A DNA stretch of 64,000 bases from Rhizobacter sp. Root1238 (GCF_001425825.1 NZ_LMDM01000050.1:1-64000); one strand, 5' to 3'. Numbered from the stretch's first letter, positions 52,383 to 61,645 are shown. Notes: generated by a model from the letters alone, not told the origin. Translations and numbers: made by a program.

Positions 52383-54014
52383 ATGTCGAGCACGCCCGTC
52401 GTTCCGCCCCCCGCCGTTCCGCCACCGGTCGTGCCTTCCACGTCGGCCTGGGCACCGCTCTCGCTGCCGGTGTTCCGCATGCTGTGGGGCACCTGGGTGG
52501 CGGCCAACGTCTGCATGTGGATGAACGACGTCGCGGCCGCGTGGCTGATGACCTCGCTGACGACCTCGCCGGTGCTGGTGGCGCTGGTGCAGTCGGCGTC
52601 GACGCTGCCGGTGTTCCTGCTCGGGCTGCCGAGCGGCGCGATGGCCGACATCCTCGACCGCCGCCGCTACTTCATGCTGACGCAGGTGTGGGTGGCCGCG
52701 GTGGCGGTGGTGACCTGCGCGACGATCGCGTTCGACGCGATGAATGCGCCGCTGCTGCTGGTGCTGACCTTCGCGAACGGCATCGGCCTCGCGATGCGCT
52801 GGCCGGTGTTCGCGGCCATCGTGCCCGAACTGGTGCCGCGATCGCAGCTGCCGTCAGCGCTGGCGCTGAACGGCATCGCGATGAACGCGTCGCGCATCAT
52901 CGGGCCGATCGTCGCCGGCGCGATCATCGCGAGCGCCGGCAGCGCGTGGGTGTTCGTGCTGAACGCGCTGCTGTCGATCGGTGCGGCGTTCACCATCAGC
53001 CGCTGGAAGCGCGAGCAGAAGGCGAGCACGCTGCCGGGCGAGCGCTTCCTCGGCGCGATCCGCGTCGGCGTGCAGTACGTGGGCCAGTCGGCGCGCATGC
53101 ACGTGGTGCTGCTGCGGGTGTCGATCTTCTTCCTGCAGTCGACCGCGCTGCTTGCGCTGCTGCCGCTGGTGGCCAAGCGGCTGCATGCCGGCGGCGCGGG
53201 CACCTTCACGCTGCTGCTGGCGTCGATGGGTGCGGGGGCGATCGCCGCGGCGCTGAACCTGCCGCGCATCCGCCGGCGGCTGGGCTCGGACGAGCTGGTG
53301 CGCTGGGGCTCGTTCGTGCAGGCGCTCGCGATGGTGGTGGTGGCGCTGGCGCCGAGCGTGGCGGTGGCGGCCATCGCGATGGTGGCGGCCGGTGCGGCCT
53401 GGATCTCGGTGGCCAATTCGCTGACGGTGTCGGCGCAGCTCGCGCTGCCCGACTGGGTGCGCGCACGCGGCATGTCGATCTACCAGATGGCACTGATGGG
53501 CAGCAGCGCAGCCGGTGCGGCGCTGTGGGGCCAGGTGGCGGCGATGACCGACGTGCGCAGCAGCCTGATGGGCGCGGCCGCGATGGGCTGCGTGGCGCTG
53601 CTGCTGACGCGGCGGGTGCGGTTGTCGGCGGTGGGCGAGGAGGACCTGACGCCGGCCAACACGCTGAAGCCGCCGGTGACGGCGCTGCCGCTGGACCCGC
53701 ACGACGGGCCGGTGCTGATCGCGATCGAGTACCGGATCGACCCGGTGCGCGCCGGCGACTTCCTGCAGATGATGCAGGAGCGGCGCAGCAGCTGCCTGCG
53801 CCGTGGCGTGCTGTCGTGGAGCCTGTTCCGCGACACCTCGGACCCGGCGCTCTACGTCGAACAGTTCGTCAACGAATCATGGGCCGAGCACCTGCGTCAC
53901 TTTGAGCGGATGACGGTGTTCGACATGGAGCTGCGCGAGCGGCGGCTGGGTTTCCATGTGGAGCAGTCGCCGCCGAAGGTGTCGCGGTATGTGGCGCAGG
54001 GCTTGGGGTCGTAG
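52383..54014 (+). CDS. MFS transporter (EntS/MFS_3 type) with C-terminal ABM-like domain
   Basis: A 543-residue transporter. Residues about 25-415 hold about 12 membrane helices of the MFS_3 family, beginning FRMLWGTWVAANVCMWMNDV and including LPSGAMADILDRRRYF (the loop 2-3 A-motif) and LMGSSAAGAALWGQVAAMTD. Residues about 430-535 form a soluble domain like antibiotic biosynthesis monooxygenases: VLIAIEYRIDPVRAGDFLQM, RRGVLSWSLFRDTSDPALYV, EHLRHFERMTVFDMELRERR. The combination recurs in proteobacteria, but substrates are unknown. It is divergent from the multi-domain gene with a 103-bp intergenic region. Confidence 0.88.
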   Translation: MSSTPVVPPPAVPPPVVPSTSAWAPLSLPVFRMLWGTWVAANVCMWMNDVAAAWLMTSLTTSPVLVALVQSASTLPVFLLGLPSGAMADILDRRRYFMLTQVWVAAVAVVTCATIAFDAMNAPLLLVLTFANGIGLAMRWPVFAAIVPELVPRSQLPSALALNGIAMNASRIIGPIVAGAIIASAGSAWVFVLNALLSIGAAFTISRWKREQKASTLPGERFLGAIRVGVQYVGQSARMHVVLLRVSIFFLQSTALLALLPLVAKRLHAGGAGTFTLLLASMGAGAIAAALNLPRIRRRLGSDELVRWGSFVQALAMVVVALAPSVAVAAIAMVAAGAAWISVANSLTVSAQLALPDWVRARGMSIYQMALMGSSAAGAALWGQVAAMTDVRSSLMGAAAMGCVALLLTRRVRLSAVGEEDLTPANTLKPPVTALPLDPHDGPVLIAIEYRIDPVRAGDFLQMMQERRSSCLRRGVLSWSLFRDTSDPALYVEQFVNESWAEHLRHFERMTVFDMELRERRLGFHVEQSPPKVSRYVAQGLGS

Positions 54015-54026
54015 TCGTTTTCGCCA

Positions 54027-55835
54027 TCATCTGATGAAACTCTGGAAGAAGTTCGAGACGGTCTGGGCAGCACGCCTGGCCGCCTTTTTCAGACCGACAC
54101 GATAGGAAGCATCCAGCAGCTGCATGTCCAGGTCCGTGAAATCGACATTGAACTCGTCCCGATGCCACTCACGAAGTTCATGCCTGATCCCTTGCTCTGC
54201 GATAAATTCATCCTCGAAGCCACGGCTCAGCAGGTGGTGCGCTTGACACTTCTGCACCTGCCATCGATGAGCTTCGGCCCTCCGGATGGCTTCTTTCAGC
54301 GCGTCGCTGTCGGGCCGGCCGGCCAGGATCAATGACTTCAAGGCCTTCTCATCCTCCTTCTTCAGGAGCCTCCCTTTCAAAGGCCATCCGACCATCGCCA
54401 TGCACAGCGGATCCGCCAGCTCGTGGGTTCCGAAGGCAAAGGCTGAAAAGCTCAGCAAGCCCTTCAAGCGCTCGACGTGTGCTCTGCGCAGTCCCGCAGC
54501 TGAATCCAGAGCGGCGGCTGTCTTGTTGATGCGAGACAGCTTGTTCAAGATCACGAGGAGCCTGGCGGGTGGCGAGCGATCGGCCACCAGCTTGCAGGTG
54601 ATCTCATGCAGGACGTCCCCCGGCAGGTTGCGTTGCAGTGCGGCAGCGAGGAGTCGATGCACCTGGCCTTGAATCTCCCTCCTGGGCAGGAGGTGGTGAG
54701 ATGCGTCTTTTCGTCGCAGGTAGGCGAGCGTCGGCTTGAGGGCTCGACCTGTGTCGAGTGTGTCGAGCTCCTCGACTCCGCCGGGCTGGCTTTCGGAGGA
54801 CCCCTGGGCCAGGCCGAAGTTGATGTCGATCTTGATTCCCTTCCACTCTGAATCGCAGAGAGCCATCATGTCTTCGAATTCCGGGATGCCCTGCACTTGC
54901 AGCAACGGTGAAATGCGAACGCATTTCAGCGAAGGGCAGCGGGCGATGAGTTCGCGCAGGCACCCGACAGATCCTGTGGGAAAGAATGCCTGCGCTGAGC
55001 CCGTTCGCCCGATGATGCTCAGGGCAGCGAGTGGCCGTGCCGCCGTTCCGGGGCTGTCCGGATCCTGTGGTGCCTTTTCGCCCAAGGCTTTCAGCAGATG
55101 AGCCAGCGAGTTCAGGTTCCTGCACTCGAAGTGGAGTTCAGTCAGTGACCGACATCCTTCGCCCATCGCCTCGGCTTGTTGCTGTGTCAAGTCGGGCACG
55201 CCGAGCCTGAAGGCGACCAGCTCGGTGTTGTGGACGAGGCCCGCCGCGAGTGCGGTGATCCAATCGCCGTCATCGCACACCTGAGGGCTCGAGATGCTCA
55301 GCATGGCCAAGCCGCGCAAGCCAGGCAATGCCCAGGCGAGTGACAGCAGGGCGTCGCAACAGGTGATGCAACCGTGCAAGTCCAACTCGAACGGTGCCGT
55401 GCGCCTTTCCTTCAGCACATCGCCCAACTCGACGATGCATTCCGTGGTGAGTTCACATCCCGCAGCGAACTCGACCTGATGGACCTGCGGCAGATGCTTC
55501 AAGGAACTCGTGACGATGCCAGCACCCTCGACGATGCCTTGCAGGCGCTTGAGCTGGAATGTGTTCACGACCTCGCGAAAGAGATGCTTTTCGCCGAGGG
55601 CCAGGCACTGCCTGGCGAACCACAGCGCGCAAGCGGGATGCATGAACGGCGGGTGCCTGGTGAACGCCTTGTCCTTGTATTTGGCTTGGGTTGCCTTGTC
55701 GGCCTGGGAGATGTCGATTCCAAGCTCGCGCCCCAGCGTCTCGATGAGCGCCTTGCCTTCGTCGCAGGAGGCTGGCGCCGTGTGGTCTGGCGATGGAGAG
55801 ACCTTGTGCTGGCGTGATTTCCGGGTGATCTCCAT
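54027..55835 (-). CDS. Leucine-rich-repeat-like protein of foreign composition
   Basis: A 602-residue protein that I cannot assign to a named family. The middle third (residues about 120-345) has irregular LRR-like units, for example LDLHGCITCCDALLSLAWAL, LRGLAMLSISSPQVCDDGDW and LTELHFECRNLNSLAHLLKA. The C-terminal half is helical and rich in Lys/Arg/Leu (LLKKEDEKALKSLI, GFEDEFIAEQGIRHELREW). No signal peptide or membrane segment. G+C and codon bias are clearly lower and more mixed than in neighbouring genes. The open frame extends to a TTG at 55889, but the ATG at 55835 has a gagggg site and is preferred. LRR proteins of this kind are often type III or host-directed effectors; that is speculation here. 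Confidence 0.7.
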   Translation of the reverse strand: MEITRKSRQHKVSPSPDHTAPASCDEGKALIETLGRELGIDISQADKATQAKYKDKAFTRHPPFMHPACALWFARQCLALGEKHLFREVVNTFQLKRLQGIVEGAGIVTSSLKHLPQVHQVEFAAGCELTTECIVELGDVLKERRTAPFELDLHGCITCCDALLSLAWALPGLRGLAMLSISSPQVCDDGDWITALAAGLVHNTELVAFRLGVPDLTQQQAEAMGEGCRSLTELHFECRNLNSLAHLLKALGEKAPQDPDSPGTAARPLAALSIIGRTGSAQAFFPTGSVGCLRELIARCPSLKCVRISPLLQVQGIPEFEDMMALCDSEWKGIKIDINFGLAQGSSESQPGGVEELDTLDTGRALKPTLAYLRRKDASHHLLPRREIQGQVHRLLAAALQRNLPGDVLHEITCKLVADRSPPARLLVILNKLSRINKTAAALDSAAGLRRAHVERLKGLLSFSAFAFGTHELADPLCMAMVGWPLKGRLLKKEDEKALKSLILAGRPDSDALKEAIRRAEAHRWQVQKCQAHHLLSRGFEDEFIAEQGIRHELREWHRDEFNVDFTDLDMQLLDASYRVGLKKAARRAAQTVSNFFQSFIR

Positions 55836-55901
55836 GGCGCCCCTCGGTTCATGAGAAGGGTGAGTGACAGCCACGTCGAAATGGTTCAACCGTCGACGCG
55901 C

Positions 55902-56357
55902 TCAGGCGTGACCCTGGTTCCTCTCCTGCCAGGCCGCAAACTCCAGCGGCCTGAGGCCGAAGCGAACGGCATTGCCTGCATGCAGGGACTTGAACTCGCC
56001 GAGGACCAGCTCGACGAAGTGATCACTGTCGCTCGCGTCGACTGTCGGAGGGATCCTGGCCCGCACCGTTGACGCGGTAACCGCATCGCCGCCGCGCACG
56101 ATGGCCGCGATGACTTCTTGATGATCATCTGGGTTTCCAGCGCATCCTTGCCTTCGGCGGCCTGGCCGACGCAATCAGCCGCTCGGTGTCGAGGCGGCTG
56201 TAGGTGTTGCCTTCCAGCCGGGAGGAAGCCCATGACAGGTCGATCAGCAGCCGCGCGAGGATGTCCTTCGCAAACGTGCCTTCCGGCGCCTGGTCCGAAG
56301 ACCCGGAAGGAATCGCGCCAGTATTGCGCCATCTGAAGTGGCGCGAAATCCATTTAT
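55902..56357 (-). pseudogene. Decayed Fic-family gene remnant
   Basis: This gap between genes holds pieces of a Fic (filamentation-induced-by-cAMP, DUF4172-type) protein on the minus strand. One frame at about 56173-56274 reads FAKDILARLLIDLSWASSRL followed by EGNTYSRLDTERLI, a hallmark Fic N-terminal stretch. A second frame at about 56117-56167 continues with GQAAEGKDALETQMI, so a frameshift separates them. The HPFxDGNGR catalytic motif is missing. A third frame (55902-56117) carries a different coding-like tail, TVRARIPPTVDASDSDHFVE through GLRPLEFAAWQERNQG, of unknown origin. Start and centre are lost, and the first codons abut the next gene's stop. I see nothing else in this region. Confidence 0.65.
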
Positions 56358-57262
56358 CGCGCCATCTCCTCCATCGCCGACACGATCGCCCCCGGCGTCG
56401 TGACCCAGATCTCGCGGTGGTGGTCCATCACGTGCTGCAGCGCGCGCCGCAGGTGGCGCAGCCGGTACGGCTGCCCGACGATGTACGGATGCAGCGCGAT
56501 GCCCATCACCAGCGGCTGGCGCTGCGACTGCTCCAGCATCTCGTCGAACTGGTCGACGATCATCTGCGCGAAGTCCTTCGCGTCCATCTGCCGCGCGATG
56601 ATCATCGGGATGTCGTTCAGCTCCTGCGGGTAGGGCACCGCCCACAGCGAGCCGCCGCCGCGGGTGCGCATGCGCACCGGCTGGTCGTCGTGGCACCAGT
56701 TCAGCGTGTAGTGGAAGCCGGCCTCGGCCAGCAGGTCGGGCGTGACGTGGCTTTCCGAGATCCACGGCGACAGCCAGCCGCGCGGCGCGAGCGCATGGCG
56801 GCGCGTCATCGTGTCGCGGCAGTGCTCGATCAGCGCGCGCTCGTCGGCCTCGGGCAACGATCCCTGCCGGACCGAATTGGTGTGGCCGTGCGCGATCATC
56901 TCGTCGCCGCGCTGCACGAAGGCATCGACCAGCGGCGCGCTCAATTCGTACAGCGCGGTGTTCAGGATCACGCCGGCCGGCATCGCGATCTGGTCGAACA
57001 GCTCCAGGCAGCGCCACGCGCCGACGCGGTTGCCGTATTCGCGCCAGCTGTGGTTGAGCACGTCCGGGTGCGGCGACGCCGGCCCGAGCGACGCGCCCAG
57101 CCCTTCGCCGAACGCGAAATCCTCGAGGTTGAAGCCGAGGTACACCGCCAGCCGCTGCCCGTTGGGCCAGCGGAAATCCGGGCGCTGCGTGATCGGCGAG
57201 TAGTCGAAGCGGCCGTGCGTGCGCAGCGGGCCGAAGCGGGGATCGGGCGGCGGGTGGCTCAT
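56354..57262 (-). CDS. Polysaccharide deacetylase family protein
   Basis: A 302-residue NodB-homology/CE4-like protein of the allantoinase (PuuE)-type branch. Markers are RFDYSPITQRPDFRWPNGQR, NLEDFAFGEG, the ILNTALYELSAPLVDAFVQR stretch, GDEMIAHGHTNSV with the metal His residues (HGHT, near 123), RGWLSPWISESHVTPDLLAE near 160 and a final MGIALHPYIVGQPYRLRHLR near 255. It might deacetylate a sugar or act on a purine-degradation amide. The ATG overlaps the stop of the kinase gene by four bases, making it the last of three coupled genes. Confidence 0.85.
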   Translation of the reverse strand: MSHPPPDPRFGPLRTHGRFDYSPITQRPDFRWPNGQRLAVYLGFNLEDFAFGEGLGASLGPASPHPDVLNHSWREYGNRVGAWRCLELFDQIAMPAGVILNTALYELSAPLVDAFVQRGDEMIAHGHTNSVRQGSLPEADERALIEHCRDTMTRRHALAPRGWLSPWISESHVTPDLLAEAGFHYTLNWCHDDQPVRMRTRGGGSLWAVPYPQELNDIPMIIARQMDAKDFAQMIVDQFDEMLEQSQRQPLVMGIALHPYIVGQPYRLRHLRRALQHVMDHHREIWVTTPGAIVSAMEEMAR

Positions 57263-58734
57263 GCCCCGGGGCGAAGCAAGCTGCGCACCACCGTCACCGT
57301 GCAGTCCGACTGCGCGACCACCTCGGCCGACACGCTGCCCAGGTAGCGTCGCAGCCCGCCGCTGCTGCGCGCGCCCATCACGATGTGGTCGACCTGGTTC
57401 TTGCGCGCGTAGTCGACGATCGCGGTCGCCGCATCGGGCGCCTCGAGCACGTGGAAGGTCACGCGCCCGGCCTGCTCGGGGCGCGTGGCCTCCAGGTCCT
57501 GCAGCAGTGGGCGCGCCCAGTGCTTCAGCTGCACCAGCAGGCCGACGTGCTTGCTGCCGCCGTCCTTGTCGAGCAGCTCGTCCATGCCGATGCGGTTGAT
57601 CTTCAGCACCGCCAGGCACGCGAGGCGCGCGCCGGGCTCGGTGTGCAGCAGCCGCTGCACGGTGTCGCGCACGGCTTCGAGCAGCGCCGGGTCGGCGTTG
57701 GCGACGTCGACCGCCGCCAGCAGGATCGGGCTGCGCGCCGCCTGCCCGGCCGCATTGCCACGCTCGGCCGGCTCGGCACCGAGTGCTGCGAACCAGCGCC
57801 GCAGCGTCTGCACGCGGCCGCTGCGTGCACGCCGCGTCGCTCGCTCGGTCAGCACCACCTGCTCCGGGTTCTGCAGCTCGAACGCGAGCTGCGCCGCGCT
57901 CTGGTGCCGCTTGTCGGGCTGCACCTCCAGGCAGCGCAGCACCAGCTCCTGCAGCCACGGCGGGCAGTCGGGCCGCCACGCGAGCGGCGGCAGCGGGTCC
58001 TGGTAGAGCCGTTGCCTCAGCCCGCGCACGCTGGTCGGCGCGCCGAACGGGCGCTCGCCGGTCAGCAGGTGGTACAGCAGCACGCCAAGCGCGAACAGGT
58101 CGCTGCGCGGGTCGTTGCGGATGAACTGCACCTGCTCCGGCGACATGTACGGGCCGGTGCCCATCGGCAGCTCGAATTCCTCGTCGAGCAGGTCGGGCAG
58201 GAAGTCGTGGCGCGACAGGCCGAAGTCGACCAGCACCGCATCGCTGCGCGAACCGTCCGGTGCCTTGCGGAACATGATGTTGCTCGGCTTCACGTCGAGG
58301 TGCACCACGTGCTGGCGGTGCAGGTCGTGCAGCGCCGTCGCGATCAGCGCGCCGCAGCGCACCACCTCGTCGATCGGCAACGGCGCGTCGTCGAAGCGCT
58401 TGCGCAGCGAGTCGCCCGACAGCCGCTCCATCACGATGAACGGCTGCCCGGTGAAGTCGCCTTTCGCGATGAACTTCGGCACATGCAGGCCGCTGATCGA
58501 CGGCAGGATCATCTGCTCGACCTCGAAGCCGACGATGCTGGTCGGGTCCTCGCCGCCCTTGATGCGCGGCACCTTCATGATCAGCGGCATCGGGTCGTCG
58601 CTGTCGAGCCGCGTCACCGCCCACAGGTTGGCCATGCCGCCCTGGTGCAGGTGGGCATCGAGCCGGAAGCCGTCGATGACCTGGCCGGCGGCCAGGCGCC
58701 ACGGGGACTTCGCCGGCCCGGCCTCAGTGTCCAT
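57259..58734 (-). CDS. Serine/threonine kinase fused to a universal stress protein domain
   Basis: A 491-residue protein. Residues about 20-290 are a Hanks-type kinase: MKVPRIKG with the ATP Lys54, HLDVKPSNIMF with catalytic Asp147 and Asn152, and DFGLSRH with Asp170; MGTGPYMSPEQVQFIRND is the P+1/APE-like region. The glycine loop (HLHQGGMANLWAV) is degenerate but present. Residues about 335-491 are a UspA-like domain: ILLAAVDVANADPALLEAVR and a C-terminal HIVMGARSSGGLRRYLG with SVSAEVV, the ATP-binding G-x2-G-x9-G(S/T) signature. It sits between a metallophosphoesterase and a deacetylase gene. It overlaps the phosphoesterase gene by 11 bases. Confidence 0.92.
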   Translation of the reverse strand: MDTEAGPAKSPWRLAAGQVIDGFRLDAHLHQGGMANLWAVTRLDSDDPMPLIMKVPRIKGGEDPTSIVGFEVEQMILPSISGLHVPKFIAKGDFTGQPFIVMERLSGDSLRKRFDDAPLPIDEVVRCGALIATALHDLHRQHVVHLDVKPSNIMFRKAPDGSRSDAVLVDFGLSRHDFLPDLLDEEFELPMGTGPYMSPEQVQFIRNDPRSDLFALGVLLYHLLTGERPFGAPTSVRGLRQRLYQDPLPPLAWRPDCPPWLQELVLRCLEVQPDKRHQSAAQLAFELQNPEQVVLTERATRRARSGRVQTLRRWFAALGAEPAERGNAAGQAARSPILLAAVDVANADPALLEAVRDTVQRLLHTEPGARLACLAVLKINRIGMDELLDKDGGSKHVGLLVQLKHWARPLLQDLEATRPEQAGRVTFHVLEAPDAATAIVDYARKNQVDHIVMGARSSGGLRRYLGSVSAEVVAQSDCTVTVVRSLLRPGA

Positions 58735-59467
58735 CGATCAGGCGCTGCGCCAGGCGTGCGGGCAGGCCGGCGGCCAGCACCTTGGCGCTCGCGGCCTCGT
58801 GGTCGTAGGGCACGCGGTGGTAGGTGAGGTCGCCGCTGACGGTGTCGAAGGTCGCGTAGGCGGCCGCCGGATTGCCGTCGCGCGGCTGGCCGGTCGAGCC
58901 GGGGATCACCAGCCACTGGCGCTGCGGCGACAGCGGGATCGGCACGCCCGGCACCGGCGTGAAATCGCCGACCTTGCCGGTGCCCGACAGGTGGAACAGC
59001 AGCGGCTCGTGCACGTGGCCGCAGAAGGTGATGCGCGCATCGGTGGCGTGCAGGCTGCGCACCGCGTCGAGCCGGCCGGTGACGTAGCCCCAGGCGGCCG
59101 GCGCGTGGGCGTTGGCATGCACGTAGAGGCGGTCGGCGTCGCGCGCGGTCAGCGGCAGCTTCGACAGGAAGTCGAGCTGCGCCGGCGTCAGGCGCTCGTG
59201 CGTCCACGCCGCGGCGTCGCGCGCGTCGGGCACCATGGTCGACTGAGGGCCCTCCACCGCGGCCGCATCGTGGTTGCCCAGCACCGCGATCGCGCCGCCG
59301 GCCACATGGGCCTGCACGCAGTCGACCACCCAGCGCGGCTCGGCGCCGTAGCCGACGTAGTCGCCGAGGAACACGTGCTGCTGCACGCCCTGCGACTGCG
59401 CATGCGCGAGCACGGCCTCGACGGCCTCGCGGTTGGCATGCAGGTCGGTGACGAGGGCAAGCTTCAT
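58724..59467 (-). CDS. Metallophosphoesterase (YfcE/MJ0936-like or protein phosphatase-like)
   Basis: A 247-residue calcineurin-fold phosphoesterase. Metal motifs are LVTDLHANREAVEAVL at the N-terminus, VFLGDYVGYGAEP near 38, VLGNHDAAA near 67 and ITFCGHVHEPLLF near 150. The size and motif spacing fit the MPE family that includes phosphodiesterases and PPP-like phosphatases. Because it overlaps a kinase gene by 11 bases, it could reverse the kinase's action; this is inferred from position. I use the ATG at 59467, giving MKLALVTDLHAN. Confidence 0.9.
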   Translation of the reverse strand: MKLALVTDLHANREAVEAVLAHAQSQGVQQHVFLGDYVGYGAEPRWVVDCVQAHVAGGAIAVLGNHDAAAVEGPQSTMVPDARDAAAWTHERLTPAQLDFLSKLPLTARDADRLYVHANAHAPAAWGYVTGRLDAVRSLHATDARITFCGHVHEPLLFHLSGTGKVGDFTPVPGVPIPLSPQRQWLVIPGSTGQPRDGNPAAAYATFDTVSGDLTYHRVPYDHEAASAKVLAAGLPARLAQRLIDGH

Positions 59468-59495
59468 GCGGTCTCGCGCCACGGATCGACCGGAT

Positions 59496-60428
59496 TCAAC
59501 CGATGCGGCCCAGCAGCAGGTATTCCATCAAGGCCTTCTGGACGTGCATGCGGTTCTCGGCCTCGTCCCAGACGACGGATTGCGGGCCGTCGATCACGTC
59601 GGCCTCGACCTCCTCGCCGCGGTGCGCCGGCAGGCAGTGCATGAAGAGGGCGTCGGGCTGCGCCGCGGCCATCATCTCGCGGTCGACGCACCAGTCGGCG
59701 AAGGCCTTCATGCGGGCCTCGTTCTCGGCCTCGTAGCCCATGCTGGTCCACACGTCGGTGGTCACCAGGTGCGCGCCGGCGCAGGCTTCGAGCGGGTCCT
59801 TGAAGACCTTGATGCAGCCGGTGTCGCTGACGCCGGCCGCCTTCGCGTCGACCTCGTAGCCCGACGGCGTGCTGACGTGCAGCGTGAAGCCGAGGATGCT
59901 CGCCGCCTGCAGCCAGGTGCTGGCCATGTTGTTGCCGTCGCCGACCCACGCGACCACCTTGCCCGCGATGCTGCCGCGGTGTTCGATGAAGGTGAAGATG
60001 TCGGCCAGGATCTGGCACGGGTGGTATTCGTTGGTCAGCCCGTTGATCACCGGCACGCGCGAGTTCGCCGCGAAGGCCTCGAGCTTGGTCTGCTCGTAGG
60101 TGCGGATCATCACCACGTCGACCATGCGGCTGATCACGCGCGCGCTGTCTTCGATCGGTTCGGCGCGGCCCAGCTGGCTGTCGCCGGTGGTCAGGTTCAC
60201 CACCGAGCCGCCCATCTGGTACATGCCGGCCTCGAAGCTGACGCGGGTGCGGGTGGAGGCCTTCTCGAAGATCATCGCCAGCGTGCGGTCGACCAGCGGC
60301 GTGTACTTCTCGTAGTTCTTGAAGCGCTTCTTGATGATGGCCGAGCGCTCGAACAGGTAGGCGTATTCCTCGGCCCGGAAGTCCTTGAACTGCAGGTAGT
60401 GCTTGATGAGGCTCATGCCGGGCTTCAT
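59496..60428 (-). CDS. argF: Ornithine carbamoyltransferase
   Basis: A 310-residue enzyme of arginine biosynthesis: carbamoyl phosphate plus ornithine to citrulline. Motifs are FEKASTRTRVSFEAGM near residue 54 (carbamoyl-phosphate site STRTR), HPCQILAD near 136, VGDGNNMA near 166, and FMHCLPAHRGEEV near 273 (ornithine/carbamoyl site). The start overlaps the argD stop by four bases; an ATG four codons downstream (MSLIKHYL) is an alternative. argD and argF are thus one operon. Confidence 0.97.
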   Translation of the reverse strand: MKPGMSLIKHYLQFKDFRAEEYAYLFERSAIIKKRFKNYEKYTPLVDRTLAMIFEKASTRTRVSFEAGMYQMGGSVVNLTTGDSQLGRAEPIEDSARVISRMVDVVMIRTYEQTKLEAFAANSRVPVINGLTNEYHPCQILADIFTFIEHRGSIAGKVVAWVGDGNNMASTWLQAASILGFTLHVSTPSGYEVDAKAAGVSDTGCIKVFKDPLEACAGAHLVTTDVWTSMGYEAENEARMKAFADWCVDREMMAAAQPDALFMHCLPAHRGEEVEADVIDGPQSVVWDEAENRMHVQKALMEYLLLGRIG

Positions 60429-61645
60429 GGCTTGGCTGGGGTTTCGGACAGGAAGCGCTTGACCAGCGGGCACAGGATGGCCACGATCTGCGCCGCTTCG
60501 TCGGCGGTGAGGATCAGCGACGGCACGAGCCGGATCACGCGGTCGGCGGTGACGCTCAGCAGCAGGCCGGCCTCGGCCGCGCGGTTCAGCAGCACGCCGC
60601 ACGGGCGGTCGAGCTCGATGCCGAGCATCAGGCCCTGGCCGCGCACCTCGACGAAGCCCGGCACGCCCGACAGCTCTCTCTCGATGCCGGCCTTCAGCGC
60701 GGCGCCGACGGTGGCGGCGTTCTCGAGCAGCTTCTCTTCTTCCATGATGCGCAGCGTCTCGACGCCGGCGCGCATCGCGAGCGGGTTGCCGCCGAAGGTG
60801 CTGCCGTGGTTGCCGGGGCCGAACACGTTGGCCGCCTTCGGGCCGCAGACGATCGCGCCGACCGGCACGCCGGAGCCCAGGCCCTTGGCCAGCGGCATCA
60901 CGTCCGGCTTGATGCCAGCCCACTGGTGCGCGAACCATTTGCCGGTGCGGCCGAGGCCGCATTGCACCTCGTCGAGCATCAGCAGCCAGCCGCGCTCGTC
61001 GCAGATCTTGCGGATGCCCTGCAGGTAGTCGATGGTGGAGACGTTGATGCCGCCTTCGCCCTGGATCACCTCCAGGAACACCGCGACCACGTTCGGGTTC
61101 TCGGCCGCCACCTGGCGCACCGCGGCCAGGTCATTCAGCGGCACACGCACGAAGCCTTCGACCAGCGGGCCGAAGCCGGCCTGCACCTTGGTGTTGCCGG
61201 TGGCCGAGAGCGTCGCGATCGAGCGGCCGTGGAAGGCCTTCTCGTAGACGATGATCTCCGGGCGCTCGATGCCCTTGTCGTGGCCGAACTTGCGGGCGAT
61301 CTTCAGCGCGCCTTCGTTGGCCTCGAGGCCGGTGCTGCAGAAGAAGGCGTTGGTGAGGCCGGACACCTCGGTCAGCTTCGCGGCGAGCTGTTCCTGCAGC
61401 GGCACCTGGTAGTAGTTGGAGCTGTGGATCAGCTTGCCGACCTGGTCCTGCAGCGCGGCGACCAGCTTCGGGTGCGCATGGCCGACGGTGTTGACGGCGA
61501 TGCCGCCCAGGCCGTCGAGGTATTTCTTGCCGTCGGTGTCCCACACCCAGCAGCCTCGGCCATGCGACAGCGCGAACGGCAGGCGACCATAGGTCGGCAT
61601 CACGTGGGGCATCGGCTGGACGGCGGGGGTGGTGGTCGCATTCAT
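60425..61645 (-). CDS. argD: Acetylornithine aminotransferase
   Basis: A 406-residue class III PLP aminotransferase acting in arginine (and possibly lysine) biosynthesis. Its segments include GLGGIAVNTVGHAHPKLVAA, FFCSTGLEANEGALKIARKF, LMLDEVQCGLGRTGKWFAHQ near 225 and the PLP-lysine motif MPLAKGLGSGVPVGA near 255. The succinyl-diaminopimelate/acetylornithine specificity cannot be separated by sequence. It precedes argF with a four-base overlap; its promoter lies in the 222-bp gap shared with the DUF3579 gene. Confidence 0.95.
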   Translation of the reverse strand: MNATTTPAVQPMPHVMPTYGRLPFALSHGRGCWVWDTDGKKYLDGLGGIAVNTVGHAHPKLVAALQDQVGKLIHSSNYYQVPLQEQLAAKLTEVSGLTNAFFCSTGLEANEGALKIARKFGHDKGIERPEIIVYEKAFHGRSIATLSATGNTKVQAGFGPLVEGFVRVPLNDLAAVRQVAAENPNVVAVFLEVIQGEGGINVSTIDYLQGIRKICDERGWLLMLDEVQCGLGRTGKWFAHQWAGIKPDVMPLAKGLGSGVPVGAIVCGPKAANVFGPGNHGSTFGGNPLAMRAGVETLRIMEEEKLLENAATVGAALKAGIERELSGVPGFVEVRGQGLMLGIELDRPCGVLLNRAAEAGLLLSVTADRVIRLVPSLILTADEAAQIVAILCPLVKRFLSETPAKP

